From assembly GCA_963792025.1 (NCBI GenBank), contig CAWBUS010000012.1, forward strand, positions 62,001 to 126,000: DNA of 64,000 nucleotides, in the 5' to 3' direction. Source of the DNA: Ginsengibacter sp963792025 (GTDB lineage: Bacteria; Bacteroidota; Bacteroidia; Chitinophagales; Chitinophagaceae). The position numbers and the translations under genes are program-made. The notes beneath the pieces were generated by a model. The model was given only the letters and a program-made list of their open reading frames with translations. It did not search any database and was not told the DNA's origin. Positions within the stretch are counted from its first letter, which is position 1, and each line of letters begins with the position of its first letter. This document shows, piece by piece, positions 16,201-24,212 of this stretch.

Positions 16201-18815
16201 CCCCATGGCTTTTCATCTTCAGGCATTTTTATACCGGCATAACTTGTGTAAGGGCTGTAAGGAATCGTAACATTATCAACGCTAAAACTTCCGCCGGGTT
16301 CAAAAACCTTTATTGCCAAATTAGCATTTAACATTCCCGGTGCATTATCATCCGTTTCGAAGTTGGCCTTTACAGTTGCCTTGCCTTCATCGTCCAGTGT
16401 TCCATCAAAAATAGTTTTGGTTTGAGTGGAATATTTTGTTGTGGGATCATCGAAATCATAATTGGCAAATTTTGGAAATGCCGTTCGGTTTGCAAATAAC
16501 GATGCATCAATTTTTGCCTTTAAATTTTTTGCAGTGGCGCCAAATAACCAATGTGCAGACAGCGATCCGCTATTGGAAGCATTTTTACCAAGCAGTGGAT
16601 TCGCTCCAAAATCAAGATCAATTTTTAAGCGATTAGGCATTACCGTTTCCACTTTAATTCTTTTTTCAAAAGTGGCGCCGCCCACTTTTACTTTAGCCAG
16701 CCAGTTGCCGGTTGGAGCGTTCTGTTGGGTTCTTGTTTTAAAAACATTAAAGCCTTCGTTCGCATTCGTTTGAATCATTTGTTTATACAACTGCCCCTGC
16801 GGCGTATACAATTCAAGCTGAACAGGATGATCTTTAGGAAGTTTCCCATCTTTATCTTCTACAATACAATTGATGTACATGGAATCCCCGGGACGCCAAA
16901 CACCTCTCTCACCAAAAACATATCCTTTAATGCCATTCTTAACTTCTTCACCGGAAATATCAAAACGGCTCAGCGGAAGGCTGCTGCCATCATCTACTTT
17001 CAGGTAACCTTTTTCATCGTTCAGCTTCGCTATAATAAGATAGGGTTTTCGTTTACACTCGAACGTTGCAAAACCATTGTTGTCACTATTTGCCTTTGCA
17101 ATTATTTGTTGCTGATAATCCAGCACCTGGAGCTGCACATTTGGAAGCGGATTGGTTGTCAAAATATCCGACACGGCAATCGTAATCGTATTGCCGGTGC
17201 CTCTTTTGGCTGTAAGACCAATATTGGATGCAATAACGTTTCTTGTTGCCCAACGATCTTTATTGTAATAAGATTTTGAGCAGGGATTATCCCGCTGCTT
17301 CCAATTATAACCATAAGGATAATAACTGTTATACCGCTTCCAGAATTCATCGTTATCATCTACGGTGTTTTGCTGATTGTTATCATCGTAATAGTCATAA
17401 TTACCTTCATCGTCATCATCGTCTTTATTCGCTGATGAATCAGCATGACAAGTATATAAAGAGTAATCGGGCCTGAATCCAATGGTTACCCTGTAAATGG
17501 CGCCCGGCTCAGTTTTTAAAAACTTATCTATATCTAATGAGAAGCTTTGTTTTTTATGAAGATCAAGGGTTTTATCATCATCAAGCCGTAAAGTTTTTTG
17601 TACAACGGGAACGGCTACACGGCGCAAATCTTCTTCACCATTTAAATCATTTCCCTGCAAAAACTGGGGAATATTGTTTTCATAGATTTTAATAATACTA
17701 ATGTCAACTGCGTTTAAATTAACTGCCTCGAACGGCAATACGAGATGTCCTGAATTGGGCAGTATATTTCCACGACCCTGAATTTTTACAGCAGGTAACC
17801 GGTTTTCAAAAAATATGTTAGCGGCATATCCTTTCTGCAAAGTATCGCCCCAACTATCTCTTATTCCAGGATTTACATTAATGCTGTAGTCACCATTGAG
17901 ATTGTCACCGGTATATAGTTTTACTTCGCTGCCGTTGATGCTGTAAGTGATATCTGACTGGTTCGTTATTGTTATAAGGCCCGTAAGCTCCTGCCCTGTG
18001 GCAATAGGATCGCTGAATTGTATGGAAGCGTATTGTTCTGCATCATTCATTGCCATTATATTCAACACCTTAAAATCGCCCACGGCAGGTACTTCTATCG
18101 ATTCGCTGCCTGCATTATCAATGTTTAATGCTCTACCATTCCAACTTAGTTCCAGCTTTTGGGCAGCATTGCCCCTTTCAACCGAAGCCACCGTAAAATT
18201 ATGCGTCTTGCCGGCACCGTTATGTTGCCAGTTAATTTGTAACGATTTATCATTTTCCGTAGCCGTCAATATTTTTTCAACCAGTGCATTGTCTTCAATA
18301 TCGGCGGTTTTAATTTCGCCCAACAATGTCATTTTATCTTTTTGGCCATTACTTCTTAAACCAAAATCCGTTACGCTAAATGCTGGTTTAATTGTTTGAA
18401 TATTAAAATTAAATTCTTCGTACTTAGCAGGAACACGAATTACTTTACCAAGATTAAAAGTTACCTGGTATAATTTATCGGGAACTAAATTTTCATCCGG
18501 CTTAAATTCAATCGTTCGTGCATCAAGCCATATTGCTTTTCCTTTTACTGAAGGCGAAAAACTGAAAAGATCTTTATCAACAGCGTCTCCAACCGGATGG
18601 GTAGTAGAAGCATCTGCTGCCAGTTTAATTCTTACGGCAGTAGTTTTAGAGACAATTCCTGAGGTATATCCTTCAATATATTGGCTAAACAAAGGATCAA
18701 CTTCTATTAATTTATTTTTTTTGTTACAAGAAGAAAGAATCAGAAGAAAACAAAGTGAAGAGAAAAATATAACTAACACATTTTTCTTACCAGAGAAAAA
18801 ATTATTGGAATACAT
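13215..18815 (-). CDS. yfhM: Bacterial alpha-2-macroglobulin, thioester-containing lipoprotein
   Basis: A 1866-residue periplasmic protease trap. The ATG at 18815 is preferred over the upstream TTG at 18833. A lipoprotein signal ends with the lipobox LLILSSC near residue 25. Many beta-sandwich (MG) domains follow, with an MG-type linker segment MPNRLKIDLDFGAN and a bait-region-like stretch. The thioester motif CIEQ (in YPHGCIEQTTSAVFPQ) is near residue 1415, followed by the alpha-helical thioester domain and a receptor-like C-terminus. Bacterial members trap proteases that breach the outer membrane and are typically encoded beside pbpC, whose product repairs the cell wall. Here pbpC lies 10.5 kb downstream and is broken, with an accessory island in between. 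The long DDDDDEGNYDYYDDNN acidic stretch near residue 470 is unusual. Confidence 0.92.
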   Translation of the reverse strand: MYSNNFFSGKKNVLVIFFSSLCFLLILSSCNKKNKLIEVDPLFSQYIEGYTSGIVSKTTAVRIKLAADASTTHPVGDAVDKDLFSFSPSVKGKAIWLDARTIEFKPDENLVPDKLYQVTFNLGKVIRVPAKYEEFNFNIQTIKPAFSVTDFGLRSNGQKDKMTLLGEIKTADIEDNALVEKILTATENDKSLQINWQHNGAGKTHNFTVASVERGNAAQKLELSWNGRALNIDNAGSESIEVPAVGDFKVLNIMAMNDAEQYASIQFSDPIATGQELTGLITITNQSDITYSINGSEVKLYTGDNLNGDYSINVNPGIRDSWGDTLQKGYAANIFFENRLPAVKIQGRGNILPNSGHLVLPFEAVNLNAVDISIIKIYENNIPQFLQGNDLNGEEDLRRVAVPVVQKTLRLDDDKTLDLHKKQSFSLDIDKFLKTEPGAIYRVTIGFRPDYSLYTCHADSSANKDDDDDEGNYDYYDDNNQQNTVDDNDEFWKRYNSYYPYGYNWKQRDNPCSKSYYNKDRWATRNVIASNIGLTAKRGTGNTITIAVSDILTTNPLPNVQLQVLDYQQQIIAKANSDNNGFATFECKRKPYLIIAKLNDEKGYLKVDDGSSLPLSRFDISGEEVKNGIKGYVFGERGVWRPGDSMYINCIVEDKDGKLPKDHPVQLELYTPQGQLYKQMIQTNANEGFNVFKTRTQQNAPTGNWLAKVKVGGATFEKRIKVETVMPNRLKIDLDFGANPLLGKNASNSGSLSAHWLFGATAKNLKAKIDASLFANRTAFPKFANYDFDDPTTKYSTQTKTIFDGTLDDEGKATVKANFETDDNAPGMLNANLAIKVFEPGGSFSVDNVTIPYSPYTSYAGIKMPEDEKPWGFLLTGKMHTVQIVDVDNRGNLLTGTQDVEVQFYKIQWRWWWDNSGDNLSNFTQDKYNKLIKTETVSLTNGTGKWNFSVGDNEWGRYLVLVKDVKSGHVTGDVVYVDSPFWQSRDNSDDPTAASMLSFTADKDKYNVGDDVTLTIPSSKGGHGLISIESGSKVLRTFWVETEQGQTLVKFKAEESMSPNIYVNVSLLQPHAQTVNDLPIRMYGVLPIMIENKNTVLKPVINMAGTVQPEKQTSVTVSEQNGKEMTYSIAIVDEGLLDLTHFKTPDPHDYFYAKEALGVKSWDLYDYVIGAWGGNLERILTIGGDEGNNGPIQPKKANRFKPVVKYLGPFHLDKGEKETHNFTLPQYIGSVRVMVIAANDGSYGSAEKTVAVKKPLMLLATVPRVLGPEETIKIPVTVFAMDNKIKNVHVTLQTNPFLEITGASSQEVNFTQTGEQMIYFDVKVKPDVGIGKVKLVATSSGEKADYDVELDVRNPNPFVTSVSSQTLSGGQQWNTTTTAIGTVATSKATLEISSIPSMNLEKRLDYLIEYPHGCIEQTTSAVFPQLVLNQLTDLSDYRKAQIDKNIKAGIEALRNFQRNDGGFSYWPGGPVSDEWGTNYAGNFLLEAQQNGYTVGEQLLQEWKLFERGKATSWMPTTNNFYGGDLTQAYRLYLLALAKSPELGAMNRLKEFKYISPEAKWRLAAAYKLAGQDNTALQMISGLPTTFNTDYRSGFTYGSDLRDEAMVLEALTLLGRRTLASDLVNTIAAHLSEDTWYSTQTTAYSLIAIAKYCGKNPSGAKIITGGTVNGKPISINSSSYVTQMPVDISKGAANITVTNKGSNVLYTRIISEGQPLAGENLQVQNNPAILGLNVMYLTRDLKPIDVTKMMQGTDFIAKVTVRNPGRRGYYERMALTQIFPSGWEILNTRTQDVESAYKSSPFDYQDIRDDRVYTYFNIGENQTLTYYIQLNAAYLGKYFLPGTYCSAMYDNSINAGVNGKWVEVVKE

Positions 18816-18933
18816 TGGTAGGTTGATTTGCAATAAAAGTCGTTAATTTTTATGAGCTAAACCAATCATTACGGATGTATTTGAAAGTAATTTAACTTGC
18901 CCGAAGCGTTAGAAATCCGGGAGCGGCATGAAT

Positions 18934-19302
18934 TCAATTATTACTCAAACTAAGCTGGTGTTTAACTTTTTGGAGCAGATTATTAACATCAAAAGGTTTA
19001 GCTATAAAATCATCAGCGCCATACTCTGCAATAGTTGCCGCAGCGCCCGGATGGGCTGAAAACATAATGACAGGAATGTGCATCGTTTCTTTGGCCGATT
19101 TCAATTTCTTGCAGATTGTTCTTCCGTCGTGACCTGAAATAAGAACATCCAGGAGAATAAGGTCAGGCTTAAATGTTTCGATTTTAGAAAACGTATTCTC
19201 CCCCCTCGTAGTAACATCTACTTCAAATCCTTTCATCGTCAGAAGGATTTCCATCACAGACAGGATATCTGTGTCATCATCAACAACAAGAATTTTGGAC
19301 AT
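18934..19302 (-). CDS. Single-domain response regulator (CheY-like receiver)
   Basis: A 122-residue receiver domain with no output domain. The acidic pocket is D8-D10, the phospho-acceptor is D52 (LILLDVLISG), the conserved Ser is S82 (MFSAH) and Lys is K102 (AKPF). Without an output domain it must act by binding another protein or as a relay. No kinase gene is nearby, so its partner is unknown. It stands alone between the alpha-2-macroglobulin gene and a 361-base gap. Confidence 0.93.
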   Translation of the reverse strand: MSKILVVDDDTDILSVMEILLTMKGFEVDVTTRGENTFSKIETFKPDLILLDVLISGHDGRTICKKLKSAKETMHIPVIMFSAHPGAAATIAEYGADDFIAKPFDVNNLLQKVKHQLSLSNN

Positions 19303-19663
19303 ATCAGTTTACTAATTGCCGGATTACAACGATGAAAATTGCCAATTATTGTTTTACATCTTCACGTAAAAATCTTCATCATATTTCGCCCGGTTTGCTT
19401 TTCAATTTAGGAATATTTATTTAATTCGTTTGCAAAGGACAGCCTTTGCCCGAATAATTTGTCTGCGATTATATCCCACATATCATCAGGAAACAATCGT
19501 ATCGAAAATTAAAAACCCCGCTGATAAGAAACGGGCATTAAAATCCAAATAACATATTTTAAAGTCTTGAAATAATGTGGTTCTGAGATTTTGAATATTA
19601 ATGCACATCAAAATTTATTCCGAAAGAAGTCTTTAGAAAAAGATTTCTTCGAAATAGCTAAAA
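19303..19663. other. Gene-free stretch with a GCAAAGG/CCTTTGC inverted repeat
   Basis: No gene is seen. GCAAAGG (19432-19438) and CCTTTGC (19443-19449) form a perfect 7-base stem with an ACAG loop; each arm contains the TTTG word found in Bacteroidota promoters, so it could be a bidirectional promoter or operator. A weak hairpin (19624-19649, with one mismatch) follows the stop of the isocitrate dehydrogenase gene and may help end its transcript. Confidence 0.4.
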
Positions 19664-20893
19664 TTATTTCAACTTGCCCTGCAGGTTTTCGTTGATTGCT
19701 TCCAAAAATTCTTCTGTATGCAAATAATCAGTACCGTGCGAAACCTTGTTACCACTGATGCACACCGCAAGATCTTTAGTCATTTTCCCGCTTTCAACTG
19801 TTTCAATACATACTTGTTCTAATGTAGTACAAAAATTAATTAATGCTTCATTATTATCCAATTTGCCCCGAAATGCCAATCCCCTTGTCCACGCAAATAT
19901 TGATGCAATGGGATTAGTTGAGGTAGAATTTCCCTTTTGATGTTCCCGGTAATGTCTCGTAACGGTACCATGAGCTGCTTCAGCTTCCATCGTTTTGCCG
20001 TCGGGCGTAATCAAAACGGAAGTCATTAAACCCAATGAGCCAAAACCCTGGGCGATTGTATCACTTTGCACGTCGCCGTCATAATTTTTACAAGCCCATA
20101 CGAAATTACCGTGCCATTTCAAAGCACTGGCCACCATATCATCTATGAGCCGGTGTTCGTATGTGATACCTGCTTCATCAAATTGTGCTTTAAATTCATT
20201 TTCAAAAATATTCTCAAAAATATCTTTGAACCTGCCGTCGTATTTTTTAAGTATGGTATTTTTTGTAGATAAATACAAAGGCCACTTTTTATTCAGCGCC
20301 ATATTGAAACAGCTTCTTGCAAAACCCATTATACTCTCGTCGGTGTTATACATGCACAATGCAACGCCATCGCCTTTAAAATTATATACTTCAAAAGTTT
20401 GCGGTTCACTTCCATCTTCTGGTGTAAAGCTCATGGTAAGCTTTCCCGCGCCTTTTATAACGGTATCGGTTGCACGATATTGATCGCCAAATGCATGACG
20501 GCCAACGATAATAGGTGCCGTCCAGTTGGGAACCAGTCTCGGAATATTTTTTATAACGATTGGCTCACGAAAAACAGTTCCATCCAAAATATTCCTGATA
20601 GTACCATTTGGGCTTTTCCACATTTGTTTTAATTTAAATTCCTTCACCCTCAATTCATCAGGAGTAATGGTCGCACATTTTATTCCCACTCCGCAATCTT
20701 TGATGGCATTGGCAGCGTCTATGGTAACCTGGTCGTTGGTTTCATCGCGATGTTCCATTCCAAGGTCAAAATATTTTATGTCGACATCCAGGTATGGCAG
20801 TATTAATTTGTCTTTAATAAATTTCCAGATGATTCTTGTCATTTCATCTCCGTCGAGTTCAACTACGGGGTTGGCTACTTTAATTTTTGTCAT
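19664..20893 (-). CDS. icd: NADP-dependent isocitrate dehydrogenase, eukaryotic-like type II
   Basis: A 409-residue enzyme converting isocitrate to 2-oxoglutarate and CO2 in the citric acid cycle. It starts with KVANPVVELDGDEMTRIIW and carries WKSPNGTIRNILDGTVFREP and GRHAFGDQYRATD, all typical of the type II (cytosolic/mitochondrial-like) NADP enzyme. It ends with a KVSHGTDYLHTEEFLEAI tail. It is full length with no defects. A second, unrelated-subfamily isocitrate dehydrogenase lies 560 bases upstream on the same strand, so one may be redundant or differently regulated. Confidence 0.95.
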   Translation of the reverse strand: MTKIKVANPVVELDGDEMTRIIWKFIKDKLILPYLDVDIKYFDLGMEHRDETNDQVTIDAANAIKDCGVGIKCATITPDELRVKEFKLKQMWKSPNGTIRNILDGTVFREPIVIKNIPRLVPNWTAPIIVGRHAFGDQYRATDTVIKGAGKLTMSFTPEDGSEPQTFEVYNFKGDGVALCMYNTDESIMGFARSCFNMALNKKWPLYLSTKNTILKKYDGRFKDIFENIFENEFKAQFDEAGITYEHRLIDDMVASALKWHGNFVWACKNYDGDVQSDTIAQGFGSLGLMTSVLITPDGKTMEAEAAHGTVTRHYREHQKGNSTSTNPIASIFAWTRGLAFRGKLDNNEALINFCTTLEQVCIETVESGKMTKDLAVCISGNKVSHGTDYLHTEEFLEAINENLQGKLK

Positions 20894-20938
20894 GAGTGCT
20901 GTTAGATATTTTTTAGTGAATGATATTTTTTGATACTG

Positions 20939-20968
20939 GATTCCGGACTTTAGATATTAGATTCCGGA
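20939..20968. repeat. GATTCCGGA direct repeat, 21-base period
   Basis: GATTCCGGA occurs at 20939-20947 and 20960-20968, a spacing of exactly 21 bases (two helical turns), with TTAGATATTA between. It lies 46-75 bases upstream of the type II isocitrate dehydrogenase start on the minus strand. It could be a tandem regulator site, or part of the GATACTGG/GATTCCGG-type filler text seen in these intergenic regions (a similar string, AGGATCTGGTATCAAGTATC, lies near 21420). Confidence 0.35.
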
Positions 20969-20988
20969 TGCCCTTTCATATAGATTTA

Positions 20989-21366
20989 CTATAATCTATT
21001 TTCATTGTGTCCTTTCTCAACTGCTTGTAAAAAATTATTTATTTTCTTTCCCAATGTCTCAATTTTTTCATGAAGCGCATTATAAACATTTTCATCTTTG
21101 AGTGACTCTGTTTCAAAAAGTGTCTCGAGGTGATCTATTGTTTCGTCGTTTGAAGCGAGAGCATAAATTATGAATTTAATAAAATCAGCCTTATATCTTC
21201 TTCTGCCATATCCTTCAACAATACAACTTTTTACGCCTTTACTTGATCTTCTTATTTGTTGCGCTTCTTCAAATTGCTCAAATTTTGGAAGACGTAAAGA
21301 CATTTTATGAATTTCAATTACCACCTCTCTTGATATTTTCCAAATTTCAAGATTCTTATAACTCAT
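20989..21366 (-). CDS. Four-helix-bundle protein (23S rRNA intervening-sequence type)
   Basis: A 125-residue all-helical protein matching the four-helix-bundle family (TIGR02436): YKNLEIWKISREVVIEIH, RRSSKGVKSCIVEGYGRR and YALASNDETIDHLETL are its standard segments. Members are often encoded inside 23S rRNA intervening sequences but also occur as free genes, as here. Molecular role is unknown. It separates the two isocitrate dehydrogenase genes, all on the minus strand, and looks like an insertion between them. Confidence 0.9.
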   Translation of the reverse strand: MSYKNLEIWKISREVVIEIHKMSLRLPKFEQFEEAQQIRRSSKGVKSCIVEGYGRRRYKADFIKFIIYALASNDETIDHLETLFETESLKDENVYNALHEKIETLGKKINNFLQAVEKGHNENRL

Positions 21367-21453
21367 ATTTGTCGTTTAAGTCAAATATAAAAATCATTTT
21401 CAAACTAACGGCCAATATCAAGGATCTGGTATCAAGTATCTATTTTTATCAAC

Positions 21454-22719
21454 TCATAAATTCTTAATCACTTCATCAGCAAACTCACTCGTTTTAAGCA
21501 ATGTTGCATCTTTCATCAGGTTATAAAAATCTATTGTTACTTTCCTGCTCTTTATCGTTTTAGCGAGACCGTTAGTTACCAGTTCGCCAGCGTCTTTCCA
21601 GTTCATATAGTCGAACATCATTACCCCGCTCAATATTACCGATGAGGGATTCATCGTATTGGTATTGGCGAACCTTGGGGCGGTACCGTGAGTAGCTTCA
21701 AACACGGCGTGGCCGGTTAAAAAATTTATATTGGCACCTGGCGCAATACCAATTCCACCAACCTGTGCAGCCAAAGCGTCGCTGATATAATCGCCATTTA
21801 AATTTAAAGTTGCGATAACTGAATAGTCCTGCGGAGCCAATAAAGCCTGTTGTAAAAAGTTATCCGCGATGGCATCTTTAATAAGAATTTTACCGCCAAT
21901 ACGCGAAATGCGCATTTCTTCATTAGCCACTGCTTCCCCGCTTTCTTTTTTGGTGGCTTCCCACTGGTTCCAGGTATACACATCGTTACCAAATTCACGG
22001 GCGGCCAGTTCGTAACCCCAGTTCTTAAAAGCGCCTTCTGTAAATTTCATAATGTTACCCTTATGTACAAATGTTACCGATGGCAGTTTATTAGCGATGG
22101 CATATTCAATGGCAGAGCGTATTAATCTTTCAGATCCTTCTTTGCTTACGGGCTTTATTCCAAAGGAAGATGTTTCAGGGAAACGAATCTTTTTTATATT
22201 CAACTCCTCCTGTAAAAACTTCAATAACTTTTTGGCTTCGGGAGTGCCGGTCATAAATTCTATTCCCGCATAAATATCTTCGGTATTTTCCCGGAAGATC
22301 ACCATATTAACTTTTTCCGGTTGCCACATAGGAGATGGAACGCCTTCAAAATACCTCACAGGCCTCAGGTTTACATATAAATCCAGTTCCTGCCTTAACG
22401 CCACGTTGAGGCTTCGTATGCCGCCTCCCACCGGCGTTGTAAGCGGACCTTTGATGGCTATTGTATATTCTTTAAAGGCTTCCATGGTTGCGGCAGGCAT
22501 CCACTCACCAGTACGGTTAAACGCTTTTTCACCTGCGAGCACCTCCATCCATTTAATTTTTCTTTTACCATCATATGCCTTTCGAACGGCAGCATCAAAA
22601 ACACGAACGCTGGCTTTCCATATATCGGGCCCAATTCCATCACCTTCGATAAATGGTATTATTGGTTTATCGGGTACGATCAATAGGCCGTTACTTCCCA
22701 TTTTTATTTTTTCTGACAT
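21454..22719 (-). CDS. icd: NADP-dependent isocitrate dehydrogenase, bacterial type I
   Basis: A 421-residue type I enzyme resembling E. coli Icd: GPLTTPVGGGIRSLNVALRQ with the phosphorylatable-type serine, YVNLRPVRYF, a VFVHKGNIMKFTEG-like strand, and a C-terminal HGTAPRFA cofactor loop. E. coli has KY at this cofactor position; RF here keeps a basic residue, so NADP use is likely but untested. It follows the acetyltransferase gene by eight bases. A second, type II isocitrate dehydrogenase lies downstream, so this genome carries both forms side by side. Confidence 0.94.
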   Translation of the reverse strand: MSEKIKMGSNGLLIVPDKPIIPFIEGDGIGPDIWKASVRVFDAAVRKAYDGKRKIKWMEVLAGEKAFNRTGEWMPAATMEAFKEYTIAIKGPLTTPVGGGIRSLNVALRQELDLYVNLRPVRYFEGVPSPMWQPEKVNMVIFRENTEDIYAGIEFMTGTPEAKKLLKFLQEELNIKKIRFPETSSFGIKPVSKEGSERLIRSAIEYAIANKLPSVTFVHKGNIMKFTEGAFKNWGYELAAREFGNDVYTWNQWEATKKESGEAVANEEMRISRIGGKILIKDAIADNFLQQALLAPQDYSVIATLNLNGDYISDALAAQVGGIGIAPGANINFLTGHAVFEATHGTAPRFANTNTMNPSSVILSGVMMFDYMNWKDAGELVTNGLAKTIKSRKVTIDFYNLMKDATLLKTSEFADEVIKNL

Positions 22720-22727
22720 AAGACATT

Positions 22728-23180
22728 TTAAAAATTAATTGCGCAGTTCAGCCAGGTACTATCAAAGTTTACTCCATCATATTTTTTATAAAAATTGATA
22801 GCCGGTTCGTTCCAATCAAGCACCTGCCAAACAATTCCATTCAGTTTCCTTTCCTTCGCTTCTTCAATTATCTTATCGAATAATAATTTGCCGATTCCTT
22901 TGCCTCTTAATTCTTCGCTTACTAAAATATCTTCAAGGTACATGCGCTTTCCTTTCCATGTAGAATATCGAATATAAAACAAAGCAAAGCCTTCCACCCT
23001 GCCATCAACTTCTGCGACGAGTGCCCACCAAACAGGGTTTTCGCCAAACCCGCTTTCCTCAAAATGCTCTAATGTCACAGTCATTTCCTGCGGTGCTCTT
23101 TCAAAAACAGCCAACTGACGTATTAGCTCCATCAGTCTTTTTAAATCCTTTTTTTCTGCTTGTCGTATAATTGTATTCAT
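22728..23180 (-). CDS. GNAT-family N-acetyltransferase
   Basis: A 150-residue GCN5-like acetyltransferase that moves acetyl from acetyl-CoA to an amine. It has the beta-strand FALFYIRYSTWKGKRMYLED, the acetyl-CoA loop VSEELRGKGIGKLLFDKII, and VLDWNEPAINFYKKYD near the C-terminus, a layout seen in diamine (spermidine/spermine-type) acetyltransferases. The specific substrate is not certain. It is the first gene of a likely two-gene unit with the type I isocitrate dehydrogenase. Confidence 0.88.
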   Translation of the reverse strand: MNTIIRQAEKKDLKRLMELIRQLAVFERAPQEMTVTLEHFEESGFGENPVWWALVAEVDGRVEGFALFYIRYSTWKGKRMYLEDILVSEELRGKGIGKLLFDKIIEEAKERKLNGIVWQVLDWNEPAINFYKKYDGVNFDSTWLNCAINF

Positions 23181-23187
23181 TCATAAG

Positions 23188-23573
23188 TTATTTAAGGTCC
23201 TGATCTAAATCATTTAATATATCTTCTAAATTTTCAATCCCAGCACTCATTCTTTTAAGTCCGGCAGTAATTCTATATTTTTCTCTTTTTTCTTTTGCAC
23301 TCCAAAATCGGTCATCGGGGCCGGATGAGATAAACGCGTATCACACGTCCCCTGGGAAACCGCCCCCGCACACAATTGTAATTTATCGATAAAATTTTTC
23401 CCGCAAAGCAAGTGATCTTTTAATTCAAAATTCAACATAGTAACGGGATGCCTCATTTGCATGTTTGCAGTTGAATAATTTGTAGTACGATTGGCACCGT
23501 TGCATACAGACCGATCGCCGCCATGAATGGCTGCAGAACCGAATCCCGAAAGAAAATCGTTATGTAACGGCAT
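23188..23573 (-). pseudogene. Transsulfuration PLP enzyme, internally deleted and frameshifted
   Basis: A remnant of the cystathionine gamma-synthase / methionine gamma-lyase family. The ATG at 23573 starts an N-terminal piece, SGFGSAAIHGG and TTNYSTANMQM. This is joined directly to the C-terminal piece, TMLNFELKDHLLCGKNFIDK, AVSQGTCDTRLSHPAPMT. The roughly 250 central residues, including the PLP-binding lysine, are missing. After GVQKKK the frame shifts in the T6 run at 23286-23291 (plus strand); the other frame continues REKYRITAGLKRMSAGIENL to the stop at 23188. It cannot encode an active enzyme. Confidence 0.8.
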
Positions 23574-23636
23574 GTGTATAATTAATAAGCCAAAATAAAA
23601 AAATGAATAATTAAGTTTGGCAAAAGTAGTAAAAAC

Positions 23637-24140
23637 ATGAAGCAACTTTTGCAACAATATGCCGCGTACAATATTTGGGCAAATAAAATAATTACCGAAA
23701 GAATTGCTCAATTACCAGAAGATATAATTTATAAACAAACGGCAAGCAGCTTTTCGAGTATCTATACGACAGTAGTGCATTTAATGGATGTAGAGAGTTT
23801 ATGGTGGCAACGTCTGAAACTGGTAGAACACCCAACATGGCCCGGAAAAACTTTCGATGGCAATTTTGAAAAACTTACCGTAGAGCTTATCTTTCTCTCG
23901 AAACAATGGTACGAATGGATTTCAAGTGCCAATGAAATTAATTTTACCCATGTATTTGCATACTATAACTCAAAAAAAGAATATTTTAAACAACCTGTTT
24001 ATGAGATGCTGCTCCACTTATTTAATCACCAGACCTATCATCGCGGACAACTGGTAACAATGATGAGACAGAATGGAATTGAAAAAATTCCAGCGACGGA
24101 TTTTATTGTTTTTTCAAGAAGTAAAAAAAGTAATTACTAA
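23637..24140 (+). CDS. DinB-like four-helix metal-binding protein
   Basis: A 167-residue DinB/YfiT superfamily protein. The metal-binding histidines are in TTVVHLMDVE near 48 and LLHLFNHQTYHRGQL near 125-135, the usual HxxH-type triad of this four-helix bundle. Some relatives are thiol-dependent transferases (bacillithiol or mycothiol S-transferases); the substrate here is unknown. It overlaps no neighbour and opens a plus-strand stretch running to SusD. Confidence 0.9.
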   Translation: MKQLLQQYAAYNIWANKIITERIAQLPEDIIYKQTASSFSSIYTTVVHLMDVESLWWQRLKLVEHPTWPGKTFDGNFEKLTVELIFLSKQWYEWISSANEINFTHVFAYYNSKKEYFKQPVYEMLLHLFNHQTYHRGQLVTMMRQNGIEKIPATDFIVFSRSKKSNY

Positions 24141-24212
24141 CAAGTGGCATTATCGCACAATCAAAATATAGATTTTAAATAGGCAGAAAAATAAAAACTT
24201 TTAACATCAAAG

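Noticed and set aside
23574..23711. N-terminal extension of the transsulfuration remnant
   Set aside because: The extra 46 residues upstream of the ATG at 23573 overlap the DinB gene on the other strand and do not look like a family start.
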